64,000 nt of DNA from an uncultured Bacteroidia bacterium (GCA_902785785.1 CADAAA010000004.1:124001-188000); one strand, 5' to 3'. Positions 39,632-48,896 are shown, numbered from the stretch's first letter. Notes: generated by a model not told the origin, from the letters alone. Program-made: numbers and translations.

Positions 39632-39693
39632 TGAAAAGATTTGGTAAAGTACTGTAAAATGCCTAAATTGCGCCATCAAACAATGATGCGATT

Positions 39694-40980
39694 ATGGAAT
39701 ACTTGAAAAGAGTAATAGATGACCAATTGCAGGACTACTTGGATGCCTTCGGTGCAGTCAACATAGAGGGCCCCAAATGGTGTGGCAAAACGACGACTGC
39801 CAAACAGAAAGCCGCCAGTATCATTGAACTGCAGGACACAGATAAACGGGAGGAGTATCTCGCTACCGCTCTCACGAAAGCATCTCTCCTACTGGAAGGT
39901 GAAACGCCCCGCTTGATTGATGAATGGCAGGATGCTCCTACCCTATGGGATGCTGTCCGAGTGGCCTGTGACCGTCGTCAGAAGCCTTCGCAGTTCATCT
40001 TGACGGGATCGACATCGGCCGACACATCCGAAACCGCGCATACCGGTACAGGCAGGATTGCGGATCTCACGATGTCCACGATGAGCCTTTATGAGACAGG
40101 GGAATCCACCGGTGATATCTCTCTGGAGGCACTCTTCGACAATCCGTCCATGGATATAAGTGCCCATTCCAAGATGAGTGTCGAGGATCTCATTTTTGCT
40201 GCCTGCCGTGGTGGCTGGCCGGCCGCCCTCCAACCTAAGACAGAACGAGGCAAACTACTGGTCGCCAAAAACTATGTAAAAACCGTATGCGATAAAGATA
40301 TCTCGAAAGCGGCCAAAGAAAAACTAGACCCCAAGATTGCCAGGGCTATCCTTCGATCCTATGCCCGAAACATTTCGACGCTCGCCGATAAAACGACCAT
40401 TCTTGCCGATGTCACAGCGAATAATGATTCCCTGGTGCGAAGCACTTTTGACAAGTATGTGGCCGCACTGGAGAAACTCTTTGTCATCCAAGATATCGCA
40501 GCCTGGAACCCCTCTATCCGTTCCAAGACAGCTATCCGCAGTGGCGAAAAGCGAAGTTTCTGTGATCCTTCAGTTGCGGTAGCAGCCTTAGGTCTTGGCC
40601 CGGGCCAATTGAAGACTCAACTTAAGACCTTCGGCTTCATCTTCGAGGCTATGTGCGTGCGCGACCTCAAAGTCTATTCAGCCCAATTAGGCGGTGAAAT
40701 CTCCCACTATCGGGACCGCTATGGTCTTGAAGCTGATGTGGTTTTGCATCTGGAAGACGGTCGATATGCCCTTATCGAGTGCAAACTGGGAAGCAATGAG
40801 ATTGAAGACGGGGCTTCTCACCTCAAAGAGCTGTCGCAACTTATCCTGAAACATAATAAAGAAGAAAAACAAGTTCCTCTCCGCGAGCCAGATTTACTTA
40901 TGGTCATCACAGGGGGCGAGTATGCCTATACCCGCCCCGATGGTGTGATGGTCATACCTTTGGCATGTTTGAAAGCGTAA
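39694..40980 (+). CDS. AAA_14/DUF4143 ATP-binding protein
   Basis: A protein of 428 residues. Walker A is NIEGPKWCGKTTTAKQKA (about 22-39), Walker B-like RLIDEWQDAPTLW (about 72-84) and sensor region FILTGSTSA. The C-terminal DUF4143 part has YGLEADVVLHLEDGRYALIE followed by CKLG, a PD-(D/E)xK-nuclease-like block. These ATPases are abundant in gut Bacteroidales, are often recently acquired, and have no agreed function. Tandem repeats lie upstream and a hairpin terminator downstream. Confidence 0.9.
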   Translation: MEYLKRVIDDQLQDYLDAFGAVNIEGPKWCGKTTTAKQKAASIIELQDTDKREEYLATALTKASLLLEGETPRLIDEWQDAPTLWDAVRVACDRRQKPSQFILTGSTSADTSETAHTGTGRIADLTMSTMSLYETGESTGDISLEALFDNPSMDISAHSKMSVEDLIFAACRGGWPAALQPKTERGKLLVAKNYVKTVCDKDISKAAKEKLDPKIARAILRSYARNISTLADKTTILADVTANNDSLVRSTFDKYVAALEKLFVIQDIAAWNPSIRSKTAIRSGEKRSFCDPSVAVAALGLGPGQLKTQLKTFGFIFEAMCVRDLKVYSAQLGGEISHYRDRYGLEADVVLHLEDGRYALIECKLGSNEIEDGASHLKELSQLILKHNKEEKQVPLREPDLLMVITGGEYAYTRPDGVMVIPLACLKA

Positions 40981-41014
40981 TAATCCCTCTAATAGTAACG
41001 CGAGTTCCTAATTA

Positions 41015-41044
41015 TAACGGCAGGGTATGAAGACCCTGCCGTTA
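41015..41044. terminator. 12-bp hairpin downstream of the ATPase gene
   Basis: TAACGGCAGGGT (41015-41026) pairs perfectly with ACCCTGCCGTTA (41033-41044) around a 6-base loop, 35 bp after the stop at 40980. There is no strong T-run, but position and stability suggest a terminator. Confidence 0.65.
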
Positions 41045-41156
41045 ATCGTAGTATAGTCAACAGCTTGACTACTCATTTTTCCCTTTATTGATGAGGGTCT
41101 CGTAGAGTTTTTCGCGCCAGAAAGATCGTGAACGAATATCATTGGAGAATCCGCAC

Positions 41157-41286
41157 TAAATTGACCCCCTCAATTCCGCTCCTAATTGACCCCCGTTGTC
41201 TTTCCCTGAAAAAAGTTAACTCGTAAAGCACGAGTTAACTTTTTTCAGGGAAAGACAGGACGCAGGGGGTCACTTTGCAACGGAAT
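41157..41286. mobile_element. IS21-like end relic or miniature element with 27-bp perfect hairpin
   Basis: A perfect inverted repeat has arms 41198-41224 and 41230-41256 with a 5-base loop. It is flanked by AATTGACCCCC motifs on the left (two copies, 41159-41194) and GGGGGTCA with CGGAAT on the right (41265-41286). AATTGACCCC next to ATTCCG is the pattern I know from IS21-family ends in Bacteroidota. No transposase remains. It looks like a non-autonomous remnant or MITE. Alternatively, the hairpin may be a strong bidirectional terminator. Confidence 0.6.
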
Positions 41287-41333
41287 ATCCATTATCCGCT
41301 AATCATCTCAATAAGATATGATTACAAAATCAG

Positions 41334-43334
41334 CTAAAGTGTTATCCGCCAGCTGAAGTTGGGCAAGATAGGCATCAAGGCAATCTCCTTCCAGGACTCC
41401 GTGGCAGTGTCGAAGTAGAGCATGAACGGGTTGAAGTGGTTCGTGACATTGCAGACGCCCAGGTTGACGTTGTGCTGTACACGGCCCGTCTTGAAGTCGA
41501 ACTGGTAGCCCAGATCCAGACGGATTACCGTCGGCATGTGGTAATTGTTGATACCCGCGAAGTAGTCGGCCTCCCAGATGCTGCCGGGGATGTGCATCGG
41601 GTATGTCTCCGCGGCACCGTTCTCCCAGTGGCCGCTCTGGAGGATGAACGTTGCGCTCAATCCCTTCCACGACGCGGTGGCGTTCAGCACGTGACGGCGG
41701 TCGAAACGCGCGTGGAAAGGACGGCCTCCATTCGTTTCCGCGAAGTCGTGACGCGTTGCCTTCGACAGTGTGTACGCGGCACGGGCGTAGAAGTCATTCC
41801 CGATATACTCATATAGGAACTCACCACCGTAGGCCGTACCCTTCCCAATGTCCACATGCTCCTCCCAGGACGTTAGCGCACCGCTGAACAGCGACTGGGC
41901 GTACTTGTAATAGACGAGGTTGTCCATCTTCTTGTAGAATCCTCCTGCGGAGAACGAATGTCCGCCCGCACTCGCCGTCAGGCCGGCATTGCCCTGCAGG
42001 GCCGTCTCCGGAGCTACGGTCGCCCCCGAGGGCACTATCATATCCAGAGACCAACCTACCGGAAGTCCTTCCAGTGTGTGGTAATACTGCATCAGCCTGT
42101 CACCCGTTACCTCCAGTGAGAGCCATTTCGCCAGATTCACCTTTACCGCAAGGCTCGCCTCCGGATCGAAGCGGTCGGACTCCGCTTTGAGATTCTTGTA
42201 GTAGTGTCCCCTCAATGCGGCCCTGAGCGATACTATCTCCGGGATGGAATAGTCCGCTTGCAGCCACACTCCTCCCAGCACGACTTCAGTGGTCTCCATC
42301 TTCTTTCCCGACTGGCCGGGAGCGAAGATCGCATATCGGGTATCAACCCCTTCGCCCAGCGTGAAATGCGGGGTGAACTGGTGGCGGAGGCTTCCGGCAA
42401 GCGTGAACTCGTCCAGGAGCGAACGCAGCGTCAGACGGTTCATTATATTGCGGTAAGTCTTGTCCTGTTCCTGGGTATTCTCGTACATGTTGGCCGAGGC
42501 GCGCACCTCTATCTTCGTAACGTCCCCGTTCCTCCGGAAACGCAGCTGGGCCAGGATGTTCTGCCACCCCATCATCTCGCGTGAAATGCCCGGAGAGCCG
42601 AAATCGTACCTGTCCAGGCTGCCCAGGGCCGAGAAGTCAAGAGTACTCCTGACACCCGTCTGCAACTCTACCTTGCCATAAACGTCACCGACGCTTGCGG
42701 AGAAGTGGTCGAATCCGGTCAGAAGATCCGGGAGGGCATTGCGCACCGCGAGATACTCCCAGGTCAATGGAGACACGCGCGCCGATACGATATACGACAG
42801 CCGATTCCCTATGGGGCCTTCCACCTCCACGCCGGCAAGGAAATTGTTCAGCGAGAATGTGAGTTTCTGCGTATCGCCGGGCGTCTTCGTAAGGACCCGC
42901 AGGTGCGCTGCCGTGAAGTTGCTTTCGGCTCCGTCGAAACCGCCCTTGCCCAGTGCGGCACTCTCTATGGTACCGGTGGGGATGATGGTGGTGAGGCCGA
43001 GAATATGGGAATAGCCATACACCGGCACCCCGTCCAGCGAAAGGAGATTGTTGCCGGAGCCTCCGCCGCGCACGTACATTGAAGTCGTGCCGTCGGCGCC
43101 GGTGGCAACGCCGGGCAGGCCCTGGGCCCAGCGGGTCGGGTCGCCCTCGCCCAGGGGCGAGACCACGCCCCGCATCCCCTCAATGCCCGTGTGGAGCCGC
43201 CCCAGGCTCGCCTCGATGCGCCGGGCGTCAGTCTTCACCGCCGCCTTCAACGTATCACGCCATACGGTCTCCTGAGCCAAGGCGATATAGCATGTCAGGA
43301 AAGACAATAATAGAGCGATGCTTTTTCTAATCAT
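41334..43334 (-). CDS. TonB-dependent outer-membrane receptor
   Basis: The start at 43334 (MIRKSIALLLSFLTCYIALA) is a signal peptide; the upstream frame overlaps the DUF4249 gene. The protein has 666 residues: a plug domain (about 30-150, GDPTRWAQGLPGVATGADGT, then SMYVRGGGSGNNLLSLDGVP) and a 22-strand-type barrel with alternating aromatic strands. No N-terminal carboxypeptidase-like domain is present, so it is shorter than typical SusC proteins. The partner is the DUF4249 lipoprotein encoded just upstream (8 bp gap). The substrate is unknown. Confidence 0.88.
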   Translation of the reverse strand: MIRKSIALLLSFLTCYIALAQETVWRDTLKAAVKTDARRIEASLGRLHTGIEGMRGVVSPLGEGDPTRWAQGLPGVATGADGTTSMYVRGGGSGNNLLSLDGVPVYGYSHILGLTTIIPTGTIESAALGKGGFDGAESNFTAAHLRVLTKTPGDTQKLTFSLNNFLAGVEVEGPIGNRLSYIVSARVSPLTWEYLAVRNALPDLLTGFDHFSASVGDVYGKVELQTGVRSTLDFSALGSLDRYDFGSPGISREMMGWQNILAQLRFRRNGDVTKIEVRASANMYENTQEQDKTYRNIMNRLTLRSLLDEFTLAGSLRHQFTPHFTLGEGVDTRYAIFAPGQSGKKMETTEVVLGGVWLQADYSIPEIVSLRAALRGHYYKNLKAESDRFDPEASLAVKVNLAKWLSLEVTGDRLMQYYHTLEGLPVGWSLDMIVPSGATVAPETALQGNAGLTASAGGHSFSAGGFYKKMDNLVYYKYAQSLFSGALTSWEEHVDIGKGTAYGGEFLYEYIGNDFYARAAYTLSKATRHDFAETNGGRPFHARFDRRHVLNATASWKGLSATFILQSGHWENGAAETYPMHIPGSIWEADYFAGINNYHMPTVIRLDLGYQFDFKTGRVQHNVNLGVCNVTNHFNPFMLYFDTATESWKEIALMPILPNFSWRITL

Positions 43335-43342
43335 ATCCTCAT

Positions 43343-45004
43343 CTACTGAATGTTCCAGGCAAGACCCTCCGCAAACGATCTGGCCAAACTTCGATTTAAT
43401 GAAGAGAAGTGATAACAAAACATAATACTCGAGAGAATCTCGTTATCATCGGCAATGATATCATCCTTGTCAACAAGAAGGGCACAACGGAATGGCGAAT
43501 CATAATGTTCATTTGACGAAGGATTGGATGAATCAGTAGTATTTGTACTTGCATAAAGGATCATAGGGTAAAGCTTTCCCGATGGCCATGGCGCACTTGA
43601 GATCTTATTGTATGGAGAACCGTAATTAATTAGGAGAGGGACTTCTTCAAAAAAGCCGATGGCAAGGACGACCACCTTTTTTTTCGAAAAGTCTATCGCG
43701 CCAAGGTCTCCAAGCCCTGCTGCATCCAACTGTGCCTGATCTTGGACTACATCCAAATGGAATTTAGCTCCGCTATATTCATTAATATTATACGGCGCCC
43801 ATTCAGGCAGCGGATTACCACTCCTAATCCGCAAATACTCAAAATAGAGCAATTCAAACGGCTTGCCTTTAAGGACTGTGTCATCATATCTATGAGGGTT
43901 ACCGTTAGCATCACCTCCCGTGTAACTCGAGACGAACCTTGGTAGCATGAAATAACCGCTCGCCTGCCAGGTCTCCTTCCCCTCCCACTCCAACGCACGC
44001 TCTATCTTCGCACCGAACAATCCTATGGCCCCGTGGATGTTGGAATAGACATTGTCACGGACGAAAATGTCCGCCATGTCCGTGGAGGTCTTGAGGTCTA
44101 TAAGGTGATAACAGTCCTTGAGGAAAAGGTCATAGTCTGACGACGCACTGAAATAATGCAGCTCGGCGGGGCGTACATCCGCATGGATGAAGTCCTTGTA
44201 GTCGCTGATATAGCCCCGGAAAGAACCTGACACATAGAAGGGCGTATCCGGCGTATACTCCATCACCGGGAAACGCAAATACCGTTTGTGCCTGGGCATG
44301 TCCTGCAACGCCGGATACCATGTGGTCCGGAATGCTGAACTCTTCTCGCTTCCCCAAAGATAAGTCCCGTTCCCTTCTTCCACGAAGGCCCATCCGGCAT
44401 CCTCGTTGAAAGGGTCAACAAGATTGGAATCCGTGCTCAGGAACTCTGCCTGCTCTCCGGCGGAATCCATCGCAGGATAGTTGACACCATAGAACCAAAC
44501 CGGATCATGGGGACGATTGAGCTGGAAGGTATAACCGACATTGTTGTCTATATCCTTCGGTGGCCATTGAGCCCTCGGGATGCTCCAATCGCCCAGATTC
44601 CAGCTATGCCATCCGACTTTGATGCCCGGCGCATCAGGCATAGTCTGTTCCGCCCAGATGGGTTCATGGTCGGGAACGGAAACCTCTAGCCGGTAGCTAT
44701 GGGTTGGAATGGCTGCGTATGCAAGTTCCCAGGATCCGTCCGCAGTCCTCTGGAAACGCCCGACTTCCCGACCTTCCGTAAGGTCAGTCAGTATCGCCTT
44801 GGCTTCCGGAAGCTCGGGGGCCGTCTCCCGTGACGCGCCTTTCGTATATACAAGATACAAGATCTGCACCGGCTCATCGGTGAGAATACAATCCACCACA
44901 ACCTCCGGCTCGTCCCTTGCGTCCAGGATCACGTCCTGGACGCAGCCTGCAACCGTCAGGGATATCGCCATGGTCACAAAGACATGCTTGAGTCTACCCG
45001 TCAT
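43343..45004 (-). CDS. DUF4249 outer-membrane lipoprotein
   Basis: A lipoprotein of 553 residues (MTGRLKHVFVTMAISLTVAG, Cys21). The N-terminal Ig-like domain (VVDCILTDEPVQILYLVYTK, then DLTEGREVGRFQR and YRLEVSVPDHEPIWAEQTMP) is the DUF4249 signature. DUF4249 proteins regularly pair with TonB receptors that lack a SusD partner and may act as their surface subunit. It is under a good promoter at 45042-45073 and is followed by the receptor gene. Confidence 0.88.
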   Translation of the reverse strand: MTGRLKHVFVTMAISLTVAGCVQDVILDARDEPEVVVDCILTDEPVQILYLVYTKGASRETAPELPEAKAILTDLTEGREVGRFQRTADGSWELAYAAIPTHSYRLEVSVPDHEPIWAEQTMPDAPGIKVGWHSWNLGDWSIPRAQWPPKDIDNNVGYTFQLNRPHDPVWFYGVNYPAMDSAGEQAEFLSTDSNLVDPFNEDAGWAFVEEGNGTYLWGSEKSSAFRTTWYPALQDMPRHKRYLRFPVMEYTPDTPFYVSGSFRGYISDYKDFIHADVRPAELHYFSASSDYDLFLKDCYHLIDLKTSTDMADIFVRDNVYSNIHGAIGLFGAKIERALEWEGKETWQASGYFMLPRFVSSYTGGDANGNPHRYDDTVLKGKPFELLYFEYLRIRSGNPLPEWAPYNINEYSGAKFHLDVVQDQAQLDAAGLGDLGAIDFSKKKVVVLAIGFFEEVPLLINYGSPYNKISSAPWPSGKLYPMILYASTNTTDSSNPSSNEHYDSPFRCALLVDKDDIIADDNEILSSIMFCYHFSSLNRSLARSFAEGLAWNIQ

Positions 45005-45041
45005 AGCTAATGATCAGATGATAAAGGGGTCAGTCAATGAA

Positions 45042-45073
45042 CAAAGATAGGCTATAAAGGGAAGAAGAGCAAA
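45042..45073 (-). promoter_or_regulatory. Promoter of the DUF4249/TonB operon
   Basis: On the minus strand TTTG (45070-45073) is followed after 20 bp by TATCTTTG (45042-45049); the start at 45004 lies 37 bp downstream. Confidence 0.8.
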
Positions 45074-45158
45074 AAAACAAGGTCACAATCACTCTCTATA
45101 AAACACTGTTTATCAGGAGATTGGTAAAAAGACTAAGTCACAGGGGACCTTATTCGAC

Positions 45159-46850
45159 TCAAAGATTATCCAGAAACAACCGTTTCTCATCGGAGTAGTC
45201 GGGGCCGAGCGCCTCGATCTTCTGTCTTATTCTCCGTTTGCGCTCCTTGACGGAATGCTCCGTGTACCCGGTAAAGAAGCTGATGGTTTTCTGCTTCATC
45301 CCCGATAGATAGAAAGGAATCAGTTCGAAGTCTTCATCCGTCATCTTTGTGTCCTTGGACGAGACGTCAGAGAACACCTCCCGGAACTTATGCATTATGC
45401 CATCTTTCCAGGCATCGATGATTTCCTCCATGGAAAGATTGATATCCTTGTCTTTCCGCAATTCCCTCATCTTCTCCCGGAACGAAGAGACGGTCTCTTC
45501 CCTAGATATGACGCTCTCTCCTTTCTTGTCTTCCAGAAGGTCGTACTGGTCAGATAATGTCTGCAGGATCTTCAAGCGGTTCTCGAACAGAGTCGCCATT
45601 GCGTGATTCATCCCCTCCTTTTCATTCTTCATTTCGGCCAATTCTTGTTCGACCTCTGATGTCCGTGCAATCTCATCAATGATTTGTTCTTTCTGGCGTT
45701 TGTTTCTTGCGATTAAATACAACATCGCCATTGACATCATAAGGAGAACTAAACCAAATGACAGGGAACGGCTCCTTGCTTTTAGGGCATTGATCCTGGC
45801 TTCATCCTTATAATGATCACTTTGGTAATAGGAGACTGACTGCTGTAAAGCAGCATAAATGGAAGAATCTTGATAATCGATGGTCTTCTCTAACAAGGAA
45901 TTGGCAAGTAGATAGTTACCCCGGTCCCTTTCGATCTTATATCGATCGAAATCAAAGACAACGGTGTCGCTTTTGGTCGAAAGAAGATTCTGTGCCTGCT
46001 GAAGATAAAAATCCGCAGAATCAGGCTGGCCGCTCTTCTGGAACACATATGCTATCCGCGAATATTGTGTCACTGTCGGAGGCAGGATTGTCCCAATTCC
46101 GGCAGAACGGAAATCAGATATGATCATTTCGTAATCTGTGCTTCCGCTTGATATGGCATTCAACGTCCTTAGCTCGGATACTCTGGCCAGAATGTATCGA
46201 TCATCTGAGAATGATTCAAGTTCATTCAATACCGACACGCAGTCGTCATACTTCATCTGCTTGTAATACATCCTTGCCAGAGCCAGCAGACTGTATGCGA
46301 CATAATTGTCCTCTTTCGCCGAACGGAAGGAATCAATCGATTTCTGCATGAACTCAATTCCATGATAAATATCCCACGCCACGGAGTAGGCATTTCCTAT
46401 TTCTCTGTTAATCAGACCTAAATAATGGTGATTCCCGAGTGCCTCGGCATAGCCCAGAGCTTTGTTGTAACAAATGACAGCCTCGGCGTAATTGCCGGCA
46501 TTGAAGCGGATGCGGCCGAGGTAGTACCAGGACTTGAGGCGGTGGAGTTTGGAGCCGTGGTCGCCGTACCAGCGGTTTGCGGCCAGGGCAAGGGAGTCGT
46601 CCGTGAGGTCGATGTAGTTTTTGTCGAGGGCTTCGCTGAGGAGGAGAGCATGGAGGGGCCGGACATGGAGGCCCGGCAGGTCCCGGGGCTGCAGGCCCCG
46701 CAGGACCGCCAGGGCACTGTCCGGCCTATCCGGCATAAGCGCCTCCATATCATTCAGCGTCCTGCGATTGCGTAGAGGTGTGCAAGACGTCAGGAGAAGA
46801 AGTGCAATAATAGCAATTGTGGCTAAAAAGCAGGGAAGTGTTCGATTCAT
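45159..46850 (-). CDS. TPR lipoprotein-like sensor with C-terminal HTH
   Basis: The protein has 563 residues. It has an N-terminal lipoprotein-type signal (LLLLTSCTPLRNRR), TPR helices (about 30-330, for example SWYYLGRIRFNAGNYAEAVI), a membrane helix (about 365-385, SLSFGLVLLMMSMAMLYLIA), a coiled coil (about 390-450) and a cytoplasmic end with a LuxR-type HTH (KMTDEDFELIPFYLSGMKQK, then FFTGYTEHSVKERKRRIRQK). This architecture is a common one-component membrane regulator in Bacteroidota. It probably controls the DUF4249/TonB operon 150 bp downstream, by position only. Confidence 0.8.
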   Translation of the reverse strand: MNRTLPCFLATIAIIALLLLTSCTPLRNRRTLNDMEALMPDRPDSALAVLRGLQPRDLPGLHVRPLHALLLSEALDKNYIDLTDDSLALAANRWYGDHGSKLHRLKSWYYLGRIRFNAGNYAEAVICYNKALGYAEALGNHHYLGLINREIGNAYSVAWDIYHGIEFMQKSIDSFRSAKEDNYVAYSLLALARMYYKQMKYDDCVSVLNELESFSDDRYILARVSELRTLNAISSGSTDYEMIISDFRSAGIGTILPPTVTQYSRIAYVFQKSGQPDSADFYLQQAQNLLSTKSDTVVFDFDRYKIERDRGNYLLANSLLEKTIDYQDSSIYAALQQSVSYYQSDHYKDEARINALKARSRSLSFGLVLLMMSMAMLYLIARNKRQKEQIIDEIARTSEVEQELAEMKNEKEGMNHAMATLFENRLKILQTLSDQYDLLEDKKGESVISREETVSSFREKMRELRKDKDINLSMEEIIDAWKDGIMHKFREVFSDVSSKDTKMTDEDFELIPFYLSGMKQKTISFFTGYTEHSVKERKRRIRQKIEALGPDYSDEKRLFLDNL

Positions 46851-46950
46851 AGTCCAAATTTAACACTTTCAGTAATATGTTTTTATCGTGAGCATCGTTA
46901 TTCCTTAAATTTATCAAATAAAAAGTGGTACATTGGTGGTACATTATAAT

Positions 46951-46989
46951 AGAAAAACCCCACAGGAACGTATTCCAATGGGGTTTTCT
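46951..46989 (-). terminator. Displaced terminator of tRNA-Arg (left end of the element)
   Basis: AGAAAACCCCA (46979-46989 read on minus) pairs with TGGGGTTTTTCT (46951-46962), followed by an AT-rich tail. It lies directly beyond the tRNA 3' remnant, so it is probably the original terminator of the tRNA gene, now separated from it by 5.9 kb. Confidence 0.75.
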
Positions 46990-46990
46990 C

Positions 46991-47012
46991 GTGACTCCTA
47001 CAGAATTAAAAC
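46991..47012. other. attL: remnant of the tRNA-Arg 3' end
   Basis: GTGACTCCTACAG (46991-47003) is identical to 52911-52923, the 3' end of the tRNA-Arg gene; similarity continues to 47012 with mismatches at 47004 and 47008. The crossover therefore lies in the 13-bp identity. Confidence 0.85.
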
Positions 47013-47124
47013 AATGCCTGAAGATTTTCTTCAAAAACTGCTTGCAAAAGCCATAAAAGACTGATATAGTGCAGTAGTTTTGAGTTTTGGCAAATGTAAT
47101 AAAAAGTATTGAAATAAAGAAAAT

Positions 47125-47144
47125 GTTTCACCAAATGTTTCACC
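47125..47144. repeat. Paired GTTTCACC repeats near attL
   Basis: GTTTCACC occurs at 47125-47132 and 47137-47144, 12 bp apart, just upstream of the integrase promoter box. A matching pair lies near attR. They are candidate integrase arm-type binding sites. Confidence 0.7.
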
Positions 47145-47160
47145 AGTGAAGAAAAATGCC

Positions 47161-47168
47161 TATCTTTG
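47161..47168 (+). promoter_or_regulatory. Probable integrase promoter (-7 box)
   Basis: TATCTTTG lies 22 bp before the ATG at 47191. The -33 position holds TTTC (47138-47141) inside the second GTTTCACC repeat, so integrase bound to the repeats could repress its own gene. Confidence 0.6.
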
Positions 47169-47190
47169 TTTTGAACTAAATGAAGCAAAG

Positions 47191-48591
47191 ATGGCAACAA
47201 CCTTTACACTTGAGATCAAGAAAGCCCCATCCAGCAAGGGCAAGTATCCAGTATTTATCAGGATAACGAAGGACAGAAAACACAGAAGAATTAGGACTTC
47301 TGTAGAATTAAGCAGGCTGGCTGACTGGAATCCCAAAGGGGCGAAGAATCAGAACTGGGTGCGTTCTTCAGAAAGGAACGCAGAAAAGATGAATGATGCG
47401 CTGGCGAAGGAATTGAATGAAGCGAAGGAATTGTATAGGGATAATAAGGGCGCTTCTTTGGATCTGCTGGCAAGTCAATTCAAGAATCAAGGCACAAGCC
47501 CTTCCTTCCTGGACTTTGTGAAGGCGCAGACTGAAGAACTTGAAGTGCTGGGCAGAAGCAATGCGAAGCACTACAGAACTTTTTGCAATAAGTTTGAAGC
47601 CTTTTTATCTTCTGTGGGGAAGAAGGATATATCTTTCCAGGAATTATCCCCAGCAGTTATCACTGACTTCGAATCTTTTCTGAACAAAGAAACAAATGCA
47701 AAGATCAAGGCAAAAGATAAAGAAGAAGCCAGAAGGCTTCATCCAAACTATGTGCGCACACTTCTTGTCAAATTTAGGGCTTTGGTGAATAAGGCAATAA
47801 GGGCAGGGCTGATGCCAGGTGATAAGTATCCATTCAAAGCCCATCCCATCCCCAAAGAAATTGAAACTAACAAAGAAGCGCTGGATGAATCTGAAATTCA
47901 ATCGATCAAGGCGCTTGAATATGAAAGCGGTAGTTGGCTCTGGAATACAAAGAACGCCTTCTTGTTTTCGTTCTATTGTGCTGGAATCAGGGCAGGGGAT
48001 CTGCTTCAGCTTCGCTGGCGAAATATCAAGGATGAAGGCACAAGGCTGGAATATGTGATGGGTAAGAATCACAAGCAAAGAAACTATCCCATAGTGGCGC
48101 AAGCTGGGGCGATTCTTGCCCTTTATAGGAGCAAAGACAGCAAACCTTCAGATTATATCTTTCCCCTTCTTGATAGCGCAGAACGGTACGCAAAAGAAGA
48201 TGATGTGGATACTATGCCAGTTGCATTGAAGAAGCAGTTGTTCAGTCAGATCTATTCAAAGAACGCCTTGCTTAATAAGTATCTGAAGAAGATTGCGCTT
48301 GATGCAGGGATAGATAAGCGCTTATCCTTCCATATCAGCAGGCATAGTTTTGCAAGCCTGGCAAGGGAAAAGTCTGTTTCTTCAAAGATTGTCCAGGAAG
48401 CGCTGGCGCATTCCAGCCTTACAACTACAGAAAGATATCTTCATAGCTTCAGCACTGAAGAAGTAGGCAATGCGCTTCAGAAGGTGTTCGATACGAAGGA
48501 ATCCAGGCAGGAAGCGCTTCTGGAAGCATTGAAGGGGCTTGATAAGGTCGAATTGCAGGAATTGTTGAACAAGCTAAAACAAGGCAAGTGA
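47191..48591 (+). CDS. Tyrosine recombinase (site-specific integrase)
   Basis: The ATG at 47191 is chosen because MATTFTLEIKKAPSSKGKYP matches the usual Bacteroidota integrase start; the frame from 47146 crosses the promoter. It has an N-terminal arm-binding domain, a SAM-like core-binding domain (about 95-200) and a catalytic domain with Arg in CAGIRAGDLLQLRW (about 265), HISRHSFASLAR (about 380), LAHSSLTTTERYLHSF with the second His, and the nucleophile Tyr (about 413). At 466 residues it is full length. It adjoins attL, as expected for integration into tRNA-Arg. Confidence 0.93.
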   Translation: MATTFTLEIKKAPSSKGKYPVFIRITKDRKHRRIRTSVELSRLADWNPKGAKNQNWVRSSERNAEKMNDALAKELNEAKELYRDNKGASLDLLASQFKNQGTSPSFLDFVKAQTEELEVLGRSNAKHYRTFCNKFEAFLSSVGKKDISFQELSPAVITDFESFLNKETNAKIKAKDKEEARRLHPNYVRTLLVKFRALVNKAIRAGLMPGDKYPFKAHPIPKEIETNKEALDESEIQSIKALEYESGSWLWNTKNAFLFSFYCAGIRAGDLLQLRWRNIKDEGTRLEYVMGKNHKQRNYPIVAQAGAILALYRSKDSKPSDYIFPLLDSAERYAKEDDVDTMPVALKKQLFSQIYSKNALLNKYLKKIALDAGIDKRLSFHISRHSFASLAREKSVSSKIVQEALAHSSLTTTERYLHSFSTEEVGNALQKVFDTKESRQEALLEALKGLDKVELQELLNKLKQGK

Positions 48592-48592
48592 T

Positions 48593-48817
48593 ATGGTGGA
48601 CTGGGGAAACCTTAATGCAAGGGATTACAAGTTTGAAAAGGAATTTCAGTTTTCGCCTGATATAGATTATATCAAAGAAGTCGATGAATTAAACAGATTC
48701 GAAAAACAAAGAGATGCTGAAGGAAGAAGGCGTTTTGTCAATAAACATAATGGAATCATATCGTTCTGGGCGAAAGCGATCTATTACAAAGAATTGAAGG
48801 AAAAGGGGCTGTTGTAG
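48593..48817 (+). CDS. Small hypothetical protein of the element
   Basis: The protein has 74 residues and starts one base after the integrase stop, so it is probably co-translated with it. It is rich in charged and aromatic residues (FEKEFQFSPDIDYIKEVDEL) with a helical C-terminus ending LKEKGLL. I do not recognise it. It is followed by a strong terminator. Confidence 0.6.
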   Translation: MVDWGNLNARDYKFEKEFQFSPDIDYIKEVDELNRFEKQRDAEGRRRFVNKHNGIISFWAKAIYYKELKEKGLL

Positions 48818-48896
48818 CCCTGAAGCAAGTTGTAAAAAGCATAAGAATATATATGCCTATCCTGGGTAGGTTTCTTTAGTCAAAAATTAATTTCTT

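Noticed and set aside
46855-46862. TAAATTTG promoter box on the minus strand before the TPR/HTH regulator gene
   Set aside because: It ends 4 bp before the start codon and has no TTTG partner at 19-21 bp, so I could not support it.
46991-47012. Possible second tRNA gene or tRNA pseudogene
   Set aside because: Only about 20 bases of the 3' end are present; they are explained as the displaced attachment-site copy.
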